64,000 bases of DNA, from the NCBI GenBank assembly GCA_009837355.1, contig VXTR01000064.1, positions 1 to 64,000 of the forward strand, read 5' to 3'. The notes under the pieces were generated by a model. That model saw only the letters and a program-made list of their open reading frames with translations. It was not told the origin of the DNA and ran no database searches. The translations under genes and the position numbers were made by a program. Shown one piece after another: positions 1 through 5,729 of the stretch (position 1 is its first letter; the number at the start of each line of letters is the position of its first letter). The stretch is from Chloroflexota bacterium. Its GTDB lineage: Bacteria > Chloroflexota > Dehalococcoidia > Lucifugimonadales > UBA3495.

Positions 1-931
1 CTCGGAGATGTGAAAAAGACACAGCCCCAATCACCACCGGCCCCGCCGCCCACCGTTCCACTCCCGCCAAAAACATCCCCGACCAGTCCCGCCCACCACC
101 GTCATTCCGGCGAAAGCCGGAATCCAGGGGAGGGGCAACGGGGCCTTCCTCCTCCACCGCCTCATCAATGTCATCCTTCGCAATCAACACGTCCTCCCCA
201 AGCCTCGGAAACTCCCCCAGCACCCGCGCCCGGTACGCGTCGCTGTTCTCCCCCCAAATTGCCCGCCGCTCCTCTACCCACTCCGCCGTCGTCAACCCGG
301 CTATATTCTCCTCCCCTTCCACCAGGTTCGGCGACTCCCACGCCGATATCGTTATCGGCCTGTAAATCCCCTTCTCATCGTGAAACGCCCGGTAGAACGG
401 CCCCTCGGGCCGCGTCGGATTCCCAATCAGCAACAGCTTTACGTTCTCCGACGTCATCACCGCGTCAATCGCCTCGTAGATTTCATCCTCGATTCCCTCC
501 GCCTCGTCCACCACCACCAGCATGTTCTTGCCGTGAAATCCCTGAAACCGCTCCGCCTCGTCCGCCGACAGCCCCAGCCCGTACCGGTCGTCCGCCAGCT
601 CCCACCGCGTATCCAGCATCCGCCCTCCCAAATCCTGCACCGCCCGGCGATGCAACGCGCGTATCTGACGCCACAAGACGTGTCGCACCTGCCGAAACGT
701 CGGCGCCGTGCTCAGCACTATCCCCGGATTATGCGCGTGCAGATACCACAGCAGCGCCACCGCCGCCGTGAAATCCTTGCCCAAACCGTTCCCCGACTTC
801 ACCGCCACCCGTCTCTCTGCCATCACCGCCCGCAGCACCTCCTCCTGCTTGCTCCACAAAGTAACCCCCAGCACCTCCCTCGCAAACTCCACCGGGTTAA
901 CCACCACACCGTCATTCGCACTTTTTCCCAT
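1..931 (-). CDS. Phage terminase large-subunit-like ATPase (partial, runs off the window start)
   Basis: The frame opens with ATG at 931, preceded by GGGAG about 6 nt upstream, and stays open to the window edge (310 codons), so the C-terminus is missing. A Walker A-like loop SGNGLGKD lies near residues 46-53 and a Walker B strand LVVVDEAEG near 138-146, followed by a sensor-like strand ending LLIGNPTRPEG. This order is typical of the packaging ATPase domain of terminase large subunits and of related prophage proteins. No portal or capsid gene is visible in the window, so it may be a stand-alone domesticated terminase or the edge of a prophage. It has its own promoter with an SOS box (972-1014). 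A dispersed palindromic repeat encodes about ten residues near position 267, so the product may be altered after the ATPase core. Confidence 0.75.
   Translation of the reverse strand, partial: MGKSANDGVVVNPVEFAREVLGVTLWSKQEEVLRAVMAERRVAVKSGNGLGKDFTAAVALLWYLHAHNPGIVLSTAPTFRQVRHVLWRQIRALHRRAVQDLGGRMLDTRWELADDRYGLGLSADEAERFQGFHGKNMLVVVDEAEGIEDEIYEAIDAVMTSENVKLLLIGNPTRPEGPFYRAFHDEKGIYRPITISAWESPNLVEGEENIAGLTTAEWVEERRAIWGENSDAYRARVLGEFPRLGEDVLIAKDDIDEAVEEEGPVAPPLDSGFRRNDGGGRDWSGMFLAGVERWAAGPVVIGAVSFSHLR
101..130. repeat. Dispersed palindromic repeat inside the terminase-like gene
   Basis: The core is an inverted repeat ATTCCGGC-GAAA-GCCGGAAT, extended to GTCATTCCGG...AATCCAGGGG. A second copy with the loop in the opposite sense lies at 4942-4970. 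On the minus strand it is read in frame as DSGFRRNDG within the terminase-like protein. Repeats of this type occur in many bacterial genomes. Confidence 0.85.
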
Positions 932-971
932 CGTCACTCCCGCGTCCTTCAAAGCTCCGTTCACACAATAG

Positions 972-1014
972 CGAACTTATGTTCACAATAACGCCCCAGA
1001 GTCCCATCCATCAA
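972..1014 (-). promoter_or_regulatory. SOS-type promoter of the terminase-like gene
   Basis: Reading the minus strand, a -35 TTGATG (1014-1009), an 18-nt spacer and a -10 TATTGT (990-985) are followed at once by TGAACATAAGTTCG (985-972). This matches the Gram-positive/actinobacterial LexA consensus GAAC-N4-GTTC. The box covers the expected transcription start, a good position for repression. The terminase-like start codon is about 40 nt downstream. Confidence 0.6.
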
Positions 1015-1033
1015 CCCCCAGGTGTCACCCAAC

Positions 1034-1067
1034 AAAAATCGCCGCCCCCATTCCCAGGGCGGCGATC
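1034..1067 (-). terminator. Rho-independent terminator after the 1104-1355 gene
   Basis: On the minus strand a GC-rich stem (CGCCGCCC pairing with GGGCGGCG around a short loop) is followed by a T tract. It lies 37 bp past the stop codon of the upstream small gene. Confidence 0.75.
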
Positions 1068-1103
1068 CCGGTTCCTTTTGAATTTAGATGGCGTCGCCCT
1101 TCG

Positions 1104-1355
1104 CTAAACCGCCGGCGGAGGAACCCGAAATCGGATGCGGCCGTCCGTGTCGTGTTCATGATAGGAGATGGCGGCCAGGAGTTCCCGCCGAGTTTCAGCA
1201 ACCTCGGTGGCCAGGGCGTCAATCCGGGCATCAATCCGGCAGCTCATCGCGTCAATCCGTCCCGACACCTTCCCGGCCCAATAGACCATACCGCCAACCA
1301 TAGCCAGGATGCTGACGGCGACCGCCGCCGCGCTGATTGCAAGTCCAATGTCCAT
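1104..1355 (-). CDS. Small membrane-anchored coiled-coil protein (paralogue 1)
   Basis: The 83-residue product has an N-terminal hydrophobic helix (about residues 4-27), then a charged helix with regular R-I-D-A spacing likely to form a short coiled coil. It ends in the tail HEHDTDGRIRFRVPPP. The neighbouring gene 1612-1968 has the same architecture and a matching HRHDTDG tail, so the two are paralogues. The layout resembles small phage-encoded membrane proteins such as holin or spanin accessories, but no family is recognised. A TATAAT box ends 7 nt before the ATG, so the mRNA is probably nearly leaderless. Confidence 0.6.
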   Translation of the reverse strand: MDIGLAISAAAVAVSILAMVGGMVYWAGKVSGRIDAMSCRIDARIDALATEVAETRRELLAAISYHEHDTDGRIRFRVPPPAV

Positions 1356-1362
1356 AGGTCGA

Positions 1363-1392
1363 ATTATACCCGGCGGCGCGTCACCCCGACAA
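1363..1392 (-). promoter_or_regulatory. Promoter directly before the 1104-1355 gene
   Basis: On the minus strand -35 TTGTCG (1392-1387), an 18-nt spacer and -10 TATAAT (1368-1363). The ATG begins at 1355, about where transcription should start, so translation would be leaderless. Confidence 0.5.
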
Positions 1393-1485
1393 CCCGTACC
1401 ACCACCATCCCCATTGCAATGGCCGCTCCAGGAACCTCCATTTCACGGCGCACCGCGCCCTGTCAAAACTCCGTCCACCATACAG

Positions 1486-1527
1486 CGAACGTATGTTCAC
1501 AATACTGCCTCAGCGCCCATCCGTCAA
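1486..1527 (-). promoter_or_regulatory. SOS-type promoter, copy B
   Basis: On the minus strand: -35 TTGACG (1527-1522), a 17-nt spacer, -10 TATTGT (1504-1499), then TGAACATACGTTCG (1499-1486), a near-perfect LexA/DinR-type box over the transcription start. The first annotated gene downstream starts 130 nt away at 1355 and has its own promoter. The intervening leader could therefore be untranslated or hold a very small ORF (1366-1443 reads as a 25-codon hydrophobic peptide with no clear ribosome binding site). Confidence 0.6.
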
Positions 1528-1545
1528 CCCCCAGGTGTCGCCCAA

Positions 1546-1580
1546 CAAAAAATCGCCGCCCCCATTCCCAGGGCGACGAC
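1546..1580 (-). terminator. Rho-independent terminator after the 1612-1968 gene
   Basis: On the minus strand CGTCGCCC pairs with GGGCGGCG (one G-U pair) around TGGGAATGG, followed by six T residues. It lies 32 bp past the stop codon. Confidence 0.75.
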
Positions 1581-1611
1581 TGCGCCTCTCGTCAAGGCCG
1601 TGGTCAGCCGG

Positions 1612-1968
1612 CTACGGCTGCGGAATAGTAAATACCGTCGTGCCGTCCGTGTCGTGCCGATGATTCGCCAACCCCACCAGAATCCGGTTGGTCTCCTCTA
1701 TCCGCCGGTTGGTCGCCTCTATTCTCCGGTTGGTCTCTTCTATCTGCGCCCGCAGCTCCGCAAACCCGGCCCGCATCTCATTCCGCAGTTCGGTAATCTC
1801 GCTCCGCACCGCCGCAATTTCGCTCCTCAGTTCGCTACGCTGGACGGCAATCTTTCTTTCCACCAGAGGAACGCGCTGACGCGGGGGCCCGGCGGTAGCG
1901 GCAATGGCGATCCAGGCCAGAGCCGTGCCGATAGCCGCTCCGAAAAGCGCCATTTCCGCGATGTACAC
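1612..1968 (-). CDS. Small membrane-anchored coiled-coil protein (paralogue 2)
   Basis: An N-terminal transmembrane helix (about residues 5-25) precedes a long heptad-like helix with repeated ELRSEIAAVRSEI and RRIEATNRRIEE patterns, a strong coiled-coil signature. The tail HRHDTDGTTVFTIP resembles that of the neighbouring paralogue (1104-1355). I place the start at GTG 1968 because GGAGGG lies 7 nt upstream; an ATG at 1974 is too close to that site. The protein is membrane-bound with a cytoplasmic or exported rod. Function is unknown; phage-associated accessory is my inference from the adjoining terminase-like gene. Confidence 0.6.
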   Translation of the reverse strand: MYIAEMALFGAAIGTALAWIAIAATAGPPRQRVPLVERKIAVQRSELRSEIAAVRSEITELRNEMRAGFAELRAQIEETNRRIEATNRRIEETNRILVGLANHRHDTDGTTVFTIPQP

Positions 1969-2126
1969 TGCCATACCCTCCGCTCCCCGCCATCCTAGCA
2001 CATCCCGTGCTACCGCCGTCGACGGCTCCTACCACCACTGCGCCCGCTACACCCCATCCGTCAACCCCGCCCCGTCACCCTCCGTATTGTGCAAAACTCG
2101 AGGTGTCGTGTGGGTTGCGCCAACAA

Positions 2127-2158
2127 AAAACCCGGCGCAATGGAGCGCGCGGGGTTTT
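2127..2158 (-). terminator. Rho-independent terminator after the HicBA-like pair
   Basis: On the minus strand AAAACCCCGCGC pairs with GCGCCGGGTTTT around a short loop, followed by more T residues. It starts 26 bp beyond the end of the HicA-like gene. Confidence 0.75.
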
Positions 2159-2183
2159 GAAAGCAAGGAGTGTCTTCCTGCTG

Positions 2184-2432
2184 TCAACTATTGGAGAATA
2201 ACCTCTCGTAGGCATTCTCCACCTCTTCCTTGCTGACCCATACCTCCTCTAGCTGTGCCAGCACATCCTCGATGTCAATGTCCCAAACAGCGAACTGTTG
2301 CACGAACCGTCGTGTTCTATCCCTGGAATGATGGAAGACCTTGTAGTCCCCAAATTCATCCACCAAGACAAAGCCTAGCTCTTCCACTAGAGCCAGGTAC
2401 TCGATCTTGGATATTTTACGAGGCAATGGCAA
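2184..2432 (-). CDS. HicA-like small protein (putative toxin)
   Basis: The 82-residue basic/acidic protein starts MPLPRKISKIEY and has the alpha-beta start LVEELGFVLVDEFGDYKVFHHS. This resembles HicA mRNA interferases, which fold as a small dsRBD-like domain. The usual catalytic His of the G-S-H motif is not obvious: the corresponding segment reads GDYKVFHHS, so catalysis would have to use one of the following two His. It overlaps the end of the upstream HicB-like gene by 17 bp, the coupling expected of a toxin-antitoxin pair in the HicB-first order. Assignment rests on size, pairing and general pattern, not on a clear signature. Confidence 0.45.
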   Translation of the reverse strand: MPLPRKISKIEYLALVEELGFVLVDEFGDYKVFHHSRDRTRRFVQQFAVWDIDIEDVLAQLEEVWVSKEEVENAYERLFSNS

Positions 2433-2706
2433 GGGACACCTCCATCGCTTCGTTGCTTTCCTCAGACCATTCAGCTTCTTCTACGACGCTGATCGTGTAA
2501 TCAACTTCGCGAGATTGCAAAAAGGACTCGACCTCTTCACGGGTGGTGAAGCTTCGCAGCAACGTACTAACGGCATCGCGACTGTTCGCCTTCGCCTCTT
2601 CAAAAGTTGCGCCATAGACGGTGCAACCGAATGCAGGCAATCGACACGCCCACTTGTCAGGGCGTCGCTGGGTCATAACCACCAGCTTCATATTGACACG
2701 TTCCAT
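2416..2706 (-). CDS. HicB-like protein (putative antitoxin)
   Basis: About 96 residues, starting MERVNMKLVV. GGAGGAGAG sits just upstream, which is why I prefer this ATG to the one at 2721. The first half (KLVVMTQRRPDKWACRLPAFGCTVYGATFEEAKANSRDAV) matches the partly degraded RNase-H-like fold of HicB antitoxins: a strand, then a G-C-x-x-x-G turn and an E-A helix. The C-terminal part is acidic and has no recognisable DNA-binding domain. An inverted repeat overlapping its promoter (2751-2764) is a candidate autoregulatory site. Confidence 0.5.
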   Translation of the reverse strand: MERVNMKLVVMTQRRPDKWACRLPAFGCTVYGATFEEAKANSRDAVSTLLRSFTTREEVESFLQSREVDYTISVVEEAEWSEESNEAMEVSLAIAS

Positions 2707-2739
2707 CGCTCTCTCCTCCATATGAAGTCATGCCTTTTT

Positions 2740-2764
2740 ATCATACCATTTTGCCATGTGGCAA
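2740..2764 (-). promoter_or_regulatory. Promoter/operator region of the HicBA-like pair
   Basis: A perfect inverted repeat TTGCCA-TG-TGGCAA spans 2751-2764. A -10-like TATGAT lies at 2745-2740 on the minus strand, about 35 bp before the HicB-like start codon. The repeat sits where a -35 element or repressor site is expected. Confidence 0.4.
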
Positions 2765-2852
2765 GATTACGGGCATCTGGTTCCGTATAATCTAGGTGGA
2801 CGGCCTTCTTCTGTCGCTCCCCAATCCCCATCTCCCCCCACCGCCCTAGCCT

Positions 2853-4349
2853 TCACCGCATCTCATCCCTACACCGTTGCGCCGCGTCCCGCGCCTTGCT
2901 CGCCGCCAACTCCGCCAGTTGACGGTTGACCTCGTAACCCTCACGCCGGTTGTAGCGCACCAACCCCGACAGCGTCAGGTTGTTGCTCTTGGTGCGGTTG
3001 CACGGCCCGCACAGCAGGATGCGGTTGGTGATTACGTTCTCCCCGCCGTCCTTGCGCGGCTCCCGATGGTCCAGCTCCATGTACCGCTCCGGCAGCTCAA
3101 ACCCGCAGCCGGCGCACACCACCAGCGGCCCGTTGGCTTGGGCCTCAGTCAGTATCTCCCGCATCTCGGCGTGGGACAGCCGCTCCCAGCGCTCCTTGAC
3201 CCGCCGCGGCCGCAGCGCCAGGTCGGGAACGTCAGGCCCGTCGTCATCCTCGTCAGTGCGCTCCGGCGGCGCGGTGGTGTAGATGACCTGGGGGTCTGGA
3301 TCTGCCAGCAACTGGCGGTTGTCGGCCAGGCGTTTAATGACCTGTTCGTGGGCGCCGTCCCAGATGTCCATCCCGACCCACTGCCGCCCTAGCCGCTCGG
3401 CAGCGATGGGCGTGGTGGCACAACCGGCGAACGGGTCCAGCACCAAATCGCCGGGGTTGCTGCTGGCCAGGACTACCCGCTCGTACAACGTCAGCGGCTT
3501 TTGCGTCGGGTAGCCGGTGCGTTCAGTCTTGTCCGACGGCATCAACGGCTGTATCGGCCACCAATCTTCCGGGTGCTTGCCCAAGTCGTTGGGGCGGTAT
3601 CCTGAATAGACTTTGTTGGAACGGTAGGATTTGTCGTAGCGGCTTGTATCGCTACTCAAAACGTCGGGGCTGTAGGGAATCCGCACATCATCGACGTTGA
3701 ACGTGTACCGACCTGATTTTGAGTAGCGCAGTATCGTATCGTGCTTCCGGGCGAAGTCGTTTCTTGGAACTCCCCCTCCCCGATAACACCAGACAATTTC
3801 GTTGCGGAAATTCCGTTGCCCAAAGATGGCATCCATCAGGACTTTGGCATAGGCGTGGGCGGTGTGGTCGATGTGCAGGTAAATTGAGCCGTCGTCGACT
3901 AGTATGCGGTGCATCTCAATCAACCGGATAGCCAGCCAGCACAAAAACGCCGCCGTCCCTTCCGAGTGGTTAACCCGCCCGTTCTCAATGGCCTGCCACA
4001 CCCCGGGCCAGTCGTCCTTGATGGCGTCAACCCACTCCTGGTGCACGTCCCGCTCCCAGGCCCAGCGGTCAACGAACCGCGCGCCGCTCGCCAGGCTGCC
4101 GGGGTCGGCGTGAAAGTCCCGGTTCTTATTGAACGGCGGATCCGTGGCAATCAGGTCCACCGTCCCGCTGTTCATCCCCCGCAGGAACGGCAGATTGTCC
4201 CCGTGATACAGCGTCCGATTTTCAAAATTGCGTTCTGCCACAGAAAAGCCCCATTGCTGGCATTCCGAGCAAATGCTATCAGCCCCATCACGCAAAGGCA
4301 ATCGGAACGTGTCACTAACGGGCCGGCCCTGCAACCGTATTGCACGCAT
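2853..4349 (-). CDS. DNA methyltransferase (N4/N6 type) fused to a C-terminal HNH endonuclease
   Basis: A 498-residue single chain. The N-terminal domain has the catalytic DPPF motif (residues 70-73) before the SAM-binding DPFAGCATT motif (305-313), the order of beta-class amino-methyltransferases, which act on exocyclic amines of adenine or cytosine. An acidic linker with TDEDDDGPD follows. A C-terminal domain at about 412-456 has CAGCG, LDHREP, GGENVITN and LCGPCN, the Cys-His-Asn arrangement of a zinc-stabilised HNH nuclease. I start at ATG 4349, where GAGGA lies 6 nt upstream; an ATG at 4379 adds ten residues without a good site. No separate restriction enzyme or specificity gene adjoins it. 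It is either a one-protein restriction-modification enzyme or a phage-type methylase with an accessory nuclease. Confidence 0.85.
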   Translation of the reverse strand: MRAIRLQGRPVSDTFRLPLRDGADSICSECQQWGFSVAERNFENRTLYHGDNLPFLRGMNSGTVDLIATDPPFNKNRDFHADPGSLASGARFVDRWAWERDVHQEWVDAIKDDWPGVWQAIENGRVNHSEGTAAFLCWLAIRLIEMHRILVDDGSIYLHIDHTAHAYAKVLMDAIFGQRNFRNEIVWCYRGGGVPRNDFARKHDTILRYSKSGRYTFNVDDVRIPYSPDVLSSDTSRYDKSYRSNKVYSGYRPNDLGKHPEDWWPIQPLMPSDKTERTGYPTQKPLTLYERVVLASSNPGDLVLDPFAGCATTPIAAERLGRQWVGMDIWDGAHEQVIKRLADNRQLLADPDPQVIYTTAPPERTDEDDDGPDVPDLALRPRRVKERWERLSHAEMREILTEAQANGPLVVCAGCGFELPERYMELDHREPRKDGGENVITNRILLCGPCNRTKSNNLTLSGLVRYNRREGYEVNRQLAELAASKARDAAQRCRDEMR

Positions 4350-4438
4350 ACAGTCCTCACGCCTGCGCGCAACCGCCAATCCTGAAAATCCTCAAATCCC
4401 AAAAATCCTGATTCCGAAAAGTCAGCGACGCCGGCCTA

Positions 4439-4468
4439 TTGACAGTTCGTAGAACGTTCGTTCATAAT
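4439..4468 (+). promoter_or_regulatory. Consensus promoter with embedded SOS box, repeated element copy 1
   Basis: -35 TTGACA (4439-4444), 18-nt spacer, -10 CATAAT (4463-4468). The spacer holds GAACGTTCGTTC (4452-4463), a GAAC-N4-GTTC SOS box overlapping the -10. The second copy of this element (36717-36746) has the same -35, spacing and -10, with only the box centre changed. The divergent methyltransferase starts 100 bp away, so one LexA-like protein could influence both directions. Confidence 0.6.
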
Positions 4469-4474
4469 GGCCTC

Positions 4475-4877
4475 ATCGCTAGCGAATCATCGGTAACCCA
4501 TCCACAGCCTGCCAACGAGGTCAACATCACTACGGTCGTCAACGGCCACCAAACAGTCAGCTAATCCTAAAATCGCACGAAGGAGCGGTCACTGCTGCCA
4601 TCCCGGCTAACTGCGCTAGCTACCTGCCAGGGAGAAAGACCAGACGTGACACCGGAGCGGCCACTGCTGCCATCCCGGCTAATTGCAGCCCGGGAGAAAG
4701 ACCAGGTGTGGCACGGCGCGATACCACTGCGGCCATTGACGGGCGCCAGATCCCCGGACCTGCCGGAGATCTCCGTCACAAAAACACCTATGTGGAAGTG
4801 CGTAAGAACCCCCCGGCCGTGGGACTGACAACGACCGAAGTGAAAATCCGGAAACCGACCTCAGGCAGGCTACCCAA
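4475..4877 (+). ncRNA. Repeated structured element, copy 1 (candidate SOS-controlled RNA)
   Basis: About 400 nt nearly identical to 36753-37147. Two tandem 72-nt-class units start at 4582 and 4654. Each folds with GUCAC (4588-4592) pairing GUGAC (4646-4650) in unit 1 and GCCAC (4660-4664) pairing GUGGC (4708-4712) in unit 2, a compensatory U-A to C-G change. Inside lie CUG/CAG pairs and a hairpin UCCC-GGCU...AGCC-GGGA (4673-4695), followed by a constant GAGAAAGACC. A third hairpin (UGACGG...CCGUCA, 4737-4778, with inner AGAUC/GAUCU and CCGG/CCGG) follows. No start codon with a ribosome site is shared by both copies, so an RNA product is favoured over a peptide. The boundaries are estimates. 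Confidence 0.5.
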
Positions 4878-4941
4878 CACAACCAACCACAGGAGGCCAA
4901 CCCCAACGAAAACCACGAACCTAGCCGCTCCCGCTCTCACC

Positions 4942-4970
4942 GTCATTCCGGCTTTCGCCGGAATCCAGGG
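4942..4970. repeat. Dispersed palindromic repeat, second copy
   Basis: Inverted repeat ATTCCGGC-TTTC-GCCGGAAT with the same flanks (GTCATTCCGG...AATCCAGGGG) as the copy inside the terminase-like gene at 101-130, with the loop inverted. It lies between the repeated RNA element and the promoter of the core operon. Confidence 0.85.
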
Positions 4971-5008
4971 GCCGGGCGGGGCCGCTACCCCAACCAACCG
5001 CCCCCGTA

Positions 5009-5037
5009 ATGACGCCGCTGCCGGTCTATGCTACAAT
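5009..5037 (+). promoter_or_regulatory. Promoter of the dsbA-like/rnc/ftsY operon
   Basis: -35 ATGACG (5009-5014), a 17-nt spacer and -10 TACAAT (5032-5037), the latter preceded by TG as an extended -10. The first start codon is 60 nt downstream. Confidence 0.55.
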
Positions 5038-5096
5038 CCCGGCAACTGAGCGTGCGGGCTGCCCCGCCGCGTCTGCAATCCTCTGGAGGTGCCGCC

Positions 5097-5729
5097 ATGG
5101 CCGAATCCGACTTCAAGGTTTATTACGACTTTCGTTGACCCTTCGTGTACAACGCTGCCATGTGGTGGGCGAAAGTACGCGAGAACACCGACCACGAAAT
5201 CAACGTGGAACTCAAGCCCTTCTCGCTGGTCCAGGTCAATCACGACAACAACAACGACGACGGTTTCAAGTACTGGGAACAGGACGATTCCGACAACGCC
5301 CTGCTGGAACTTCGCGCCGGCGTCGCCGCCCAGCGCCAGGGCGAGGAAATCTTTGACCGCTTCTTCATCAACCTGCTGAAGGCGCGCCACGAAGACCGCA
5401 TCGACCTCACCGACGCCGATGCCATCAACGCCGTGGCCGAAGCCTCCGGCGTCGATATGGGCCGCTTCGCCGAAGACCTCGCCGACCCCGACGTCATGCG
5501 GGAAATCGGCGAGAGCCACACCGAGGCCGTGGAAGTGCACGGCGCTTTCGGCGTGCCCCTCTACGTCTTCCCCAACAACAACGCCGCCTTCGTCAAGATG
5601 TTCATTCCCAGCGACGAAGAGGCCGGCCCCATCTACGAGAACCTCGTGGAGTTCGTAGCCGATCACAAGCACGTGGGCGAGGTCAAGCGCCCGTCCCCGC
5701 CGTGGCCTTATGAAGGTGTCCGAGGCTAA
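5097..5729 (+). CDS. DsbA/FrnE-family thiol-disulfide oxidoreductase with in-frame UGA (probable selenoprotein)
   Basis: The true frame starts at ATG 5097, 7 nt after GGAGGT, and reads MAESDFKVYYDFR, then UGA (5136-5138), then PFVYNAAMWW. In DsbA/FrnE relatives this strand is followed by the redox motif C-P-x-x-Y, so the UGA falls exactly at the nucleophilic Cys, residue 14 of 210. The rest is a complete alpha-helical insertion plus thioredoxin fold, including the cis-Pro segment GAFGVPLYVF near 155. A hairpin follows the UGA (5145-5180). Starting instead at GTG 5145, as an automatic caller would, removes the first strand and the active site. I infer a Sec-P-F-V centre. It overlaps rnc by 20 bp. 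A nonsense mutation is the alternative. Confidence 0.75.
5145..5180 (+). promoter_or_regulatory. Candidate bacterial SECIS hairpin of the dsbA-like gene
   Basis: Outer stem GUGUAC (5145-5150) pairs GUACGC (5175-5180). Inner stem CGCUGCC (5153-5159) pairs GGUGGGCG (5164-5171, one bulged G) around apical loop AUGU, which contains the G-U seen in bacterial SECIS loops. The loop starts 21-22 nt after the UGA, within the usual range. Confidence 0.5.

Larger units (their letters stand above)
951..1067. repeat. Duplicated intergenic module, copy A
   Basis: About 115 bp containing, in minus-strand order, a rho-independent terminator, a -35/-10 promoter and an SOS box. It closely matches 1465-1580 (copy B), with scattered substitutions. 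The same terminator-then-promoter layout separates the small genes of this region. Part of the module (GTCAACCCC and the CCAACAAAAAA tract) recurs in a diverged third form near 2050-2130, without an SOS box. Confidence 0.8.
1465..1580. repeat. Duplicated intergenic module, copy B
   Basis: This is the second copy of the terminator/promoter/SOS-box module described at 951-1067. The SOS-box core is GAAC-GTAT-GTTC here against GAAC-TTAT-GTTC in copy A, so the invariant half-sites are kept while the centre varies. Confidence 0.8.

Noticed and set aside
10..771. A 253-codon proline-rich plus-strand frame at the window start
   Set aside because: It is antisense to the terminase-like gene, has the composition of a GC-rich shadow frame and no domain.
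4439..4877. Retron, diversity-generating retroelement or CRISPR array
   Set aside because: No reverse transcriptase, no template/variable repeat pair with adenine-biased changes, and the repeats are adjacent 72-nt units without spacers.
5136..5138. UGA read as tryptophan (alternative genetic code)
   Set aside because: Many clear genes here end in TGA at the expected length, and the interrupted position in both genes is a catalytic Cys, not Trp.
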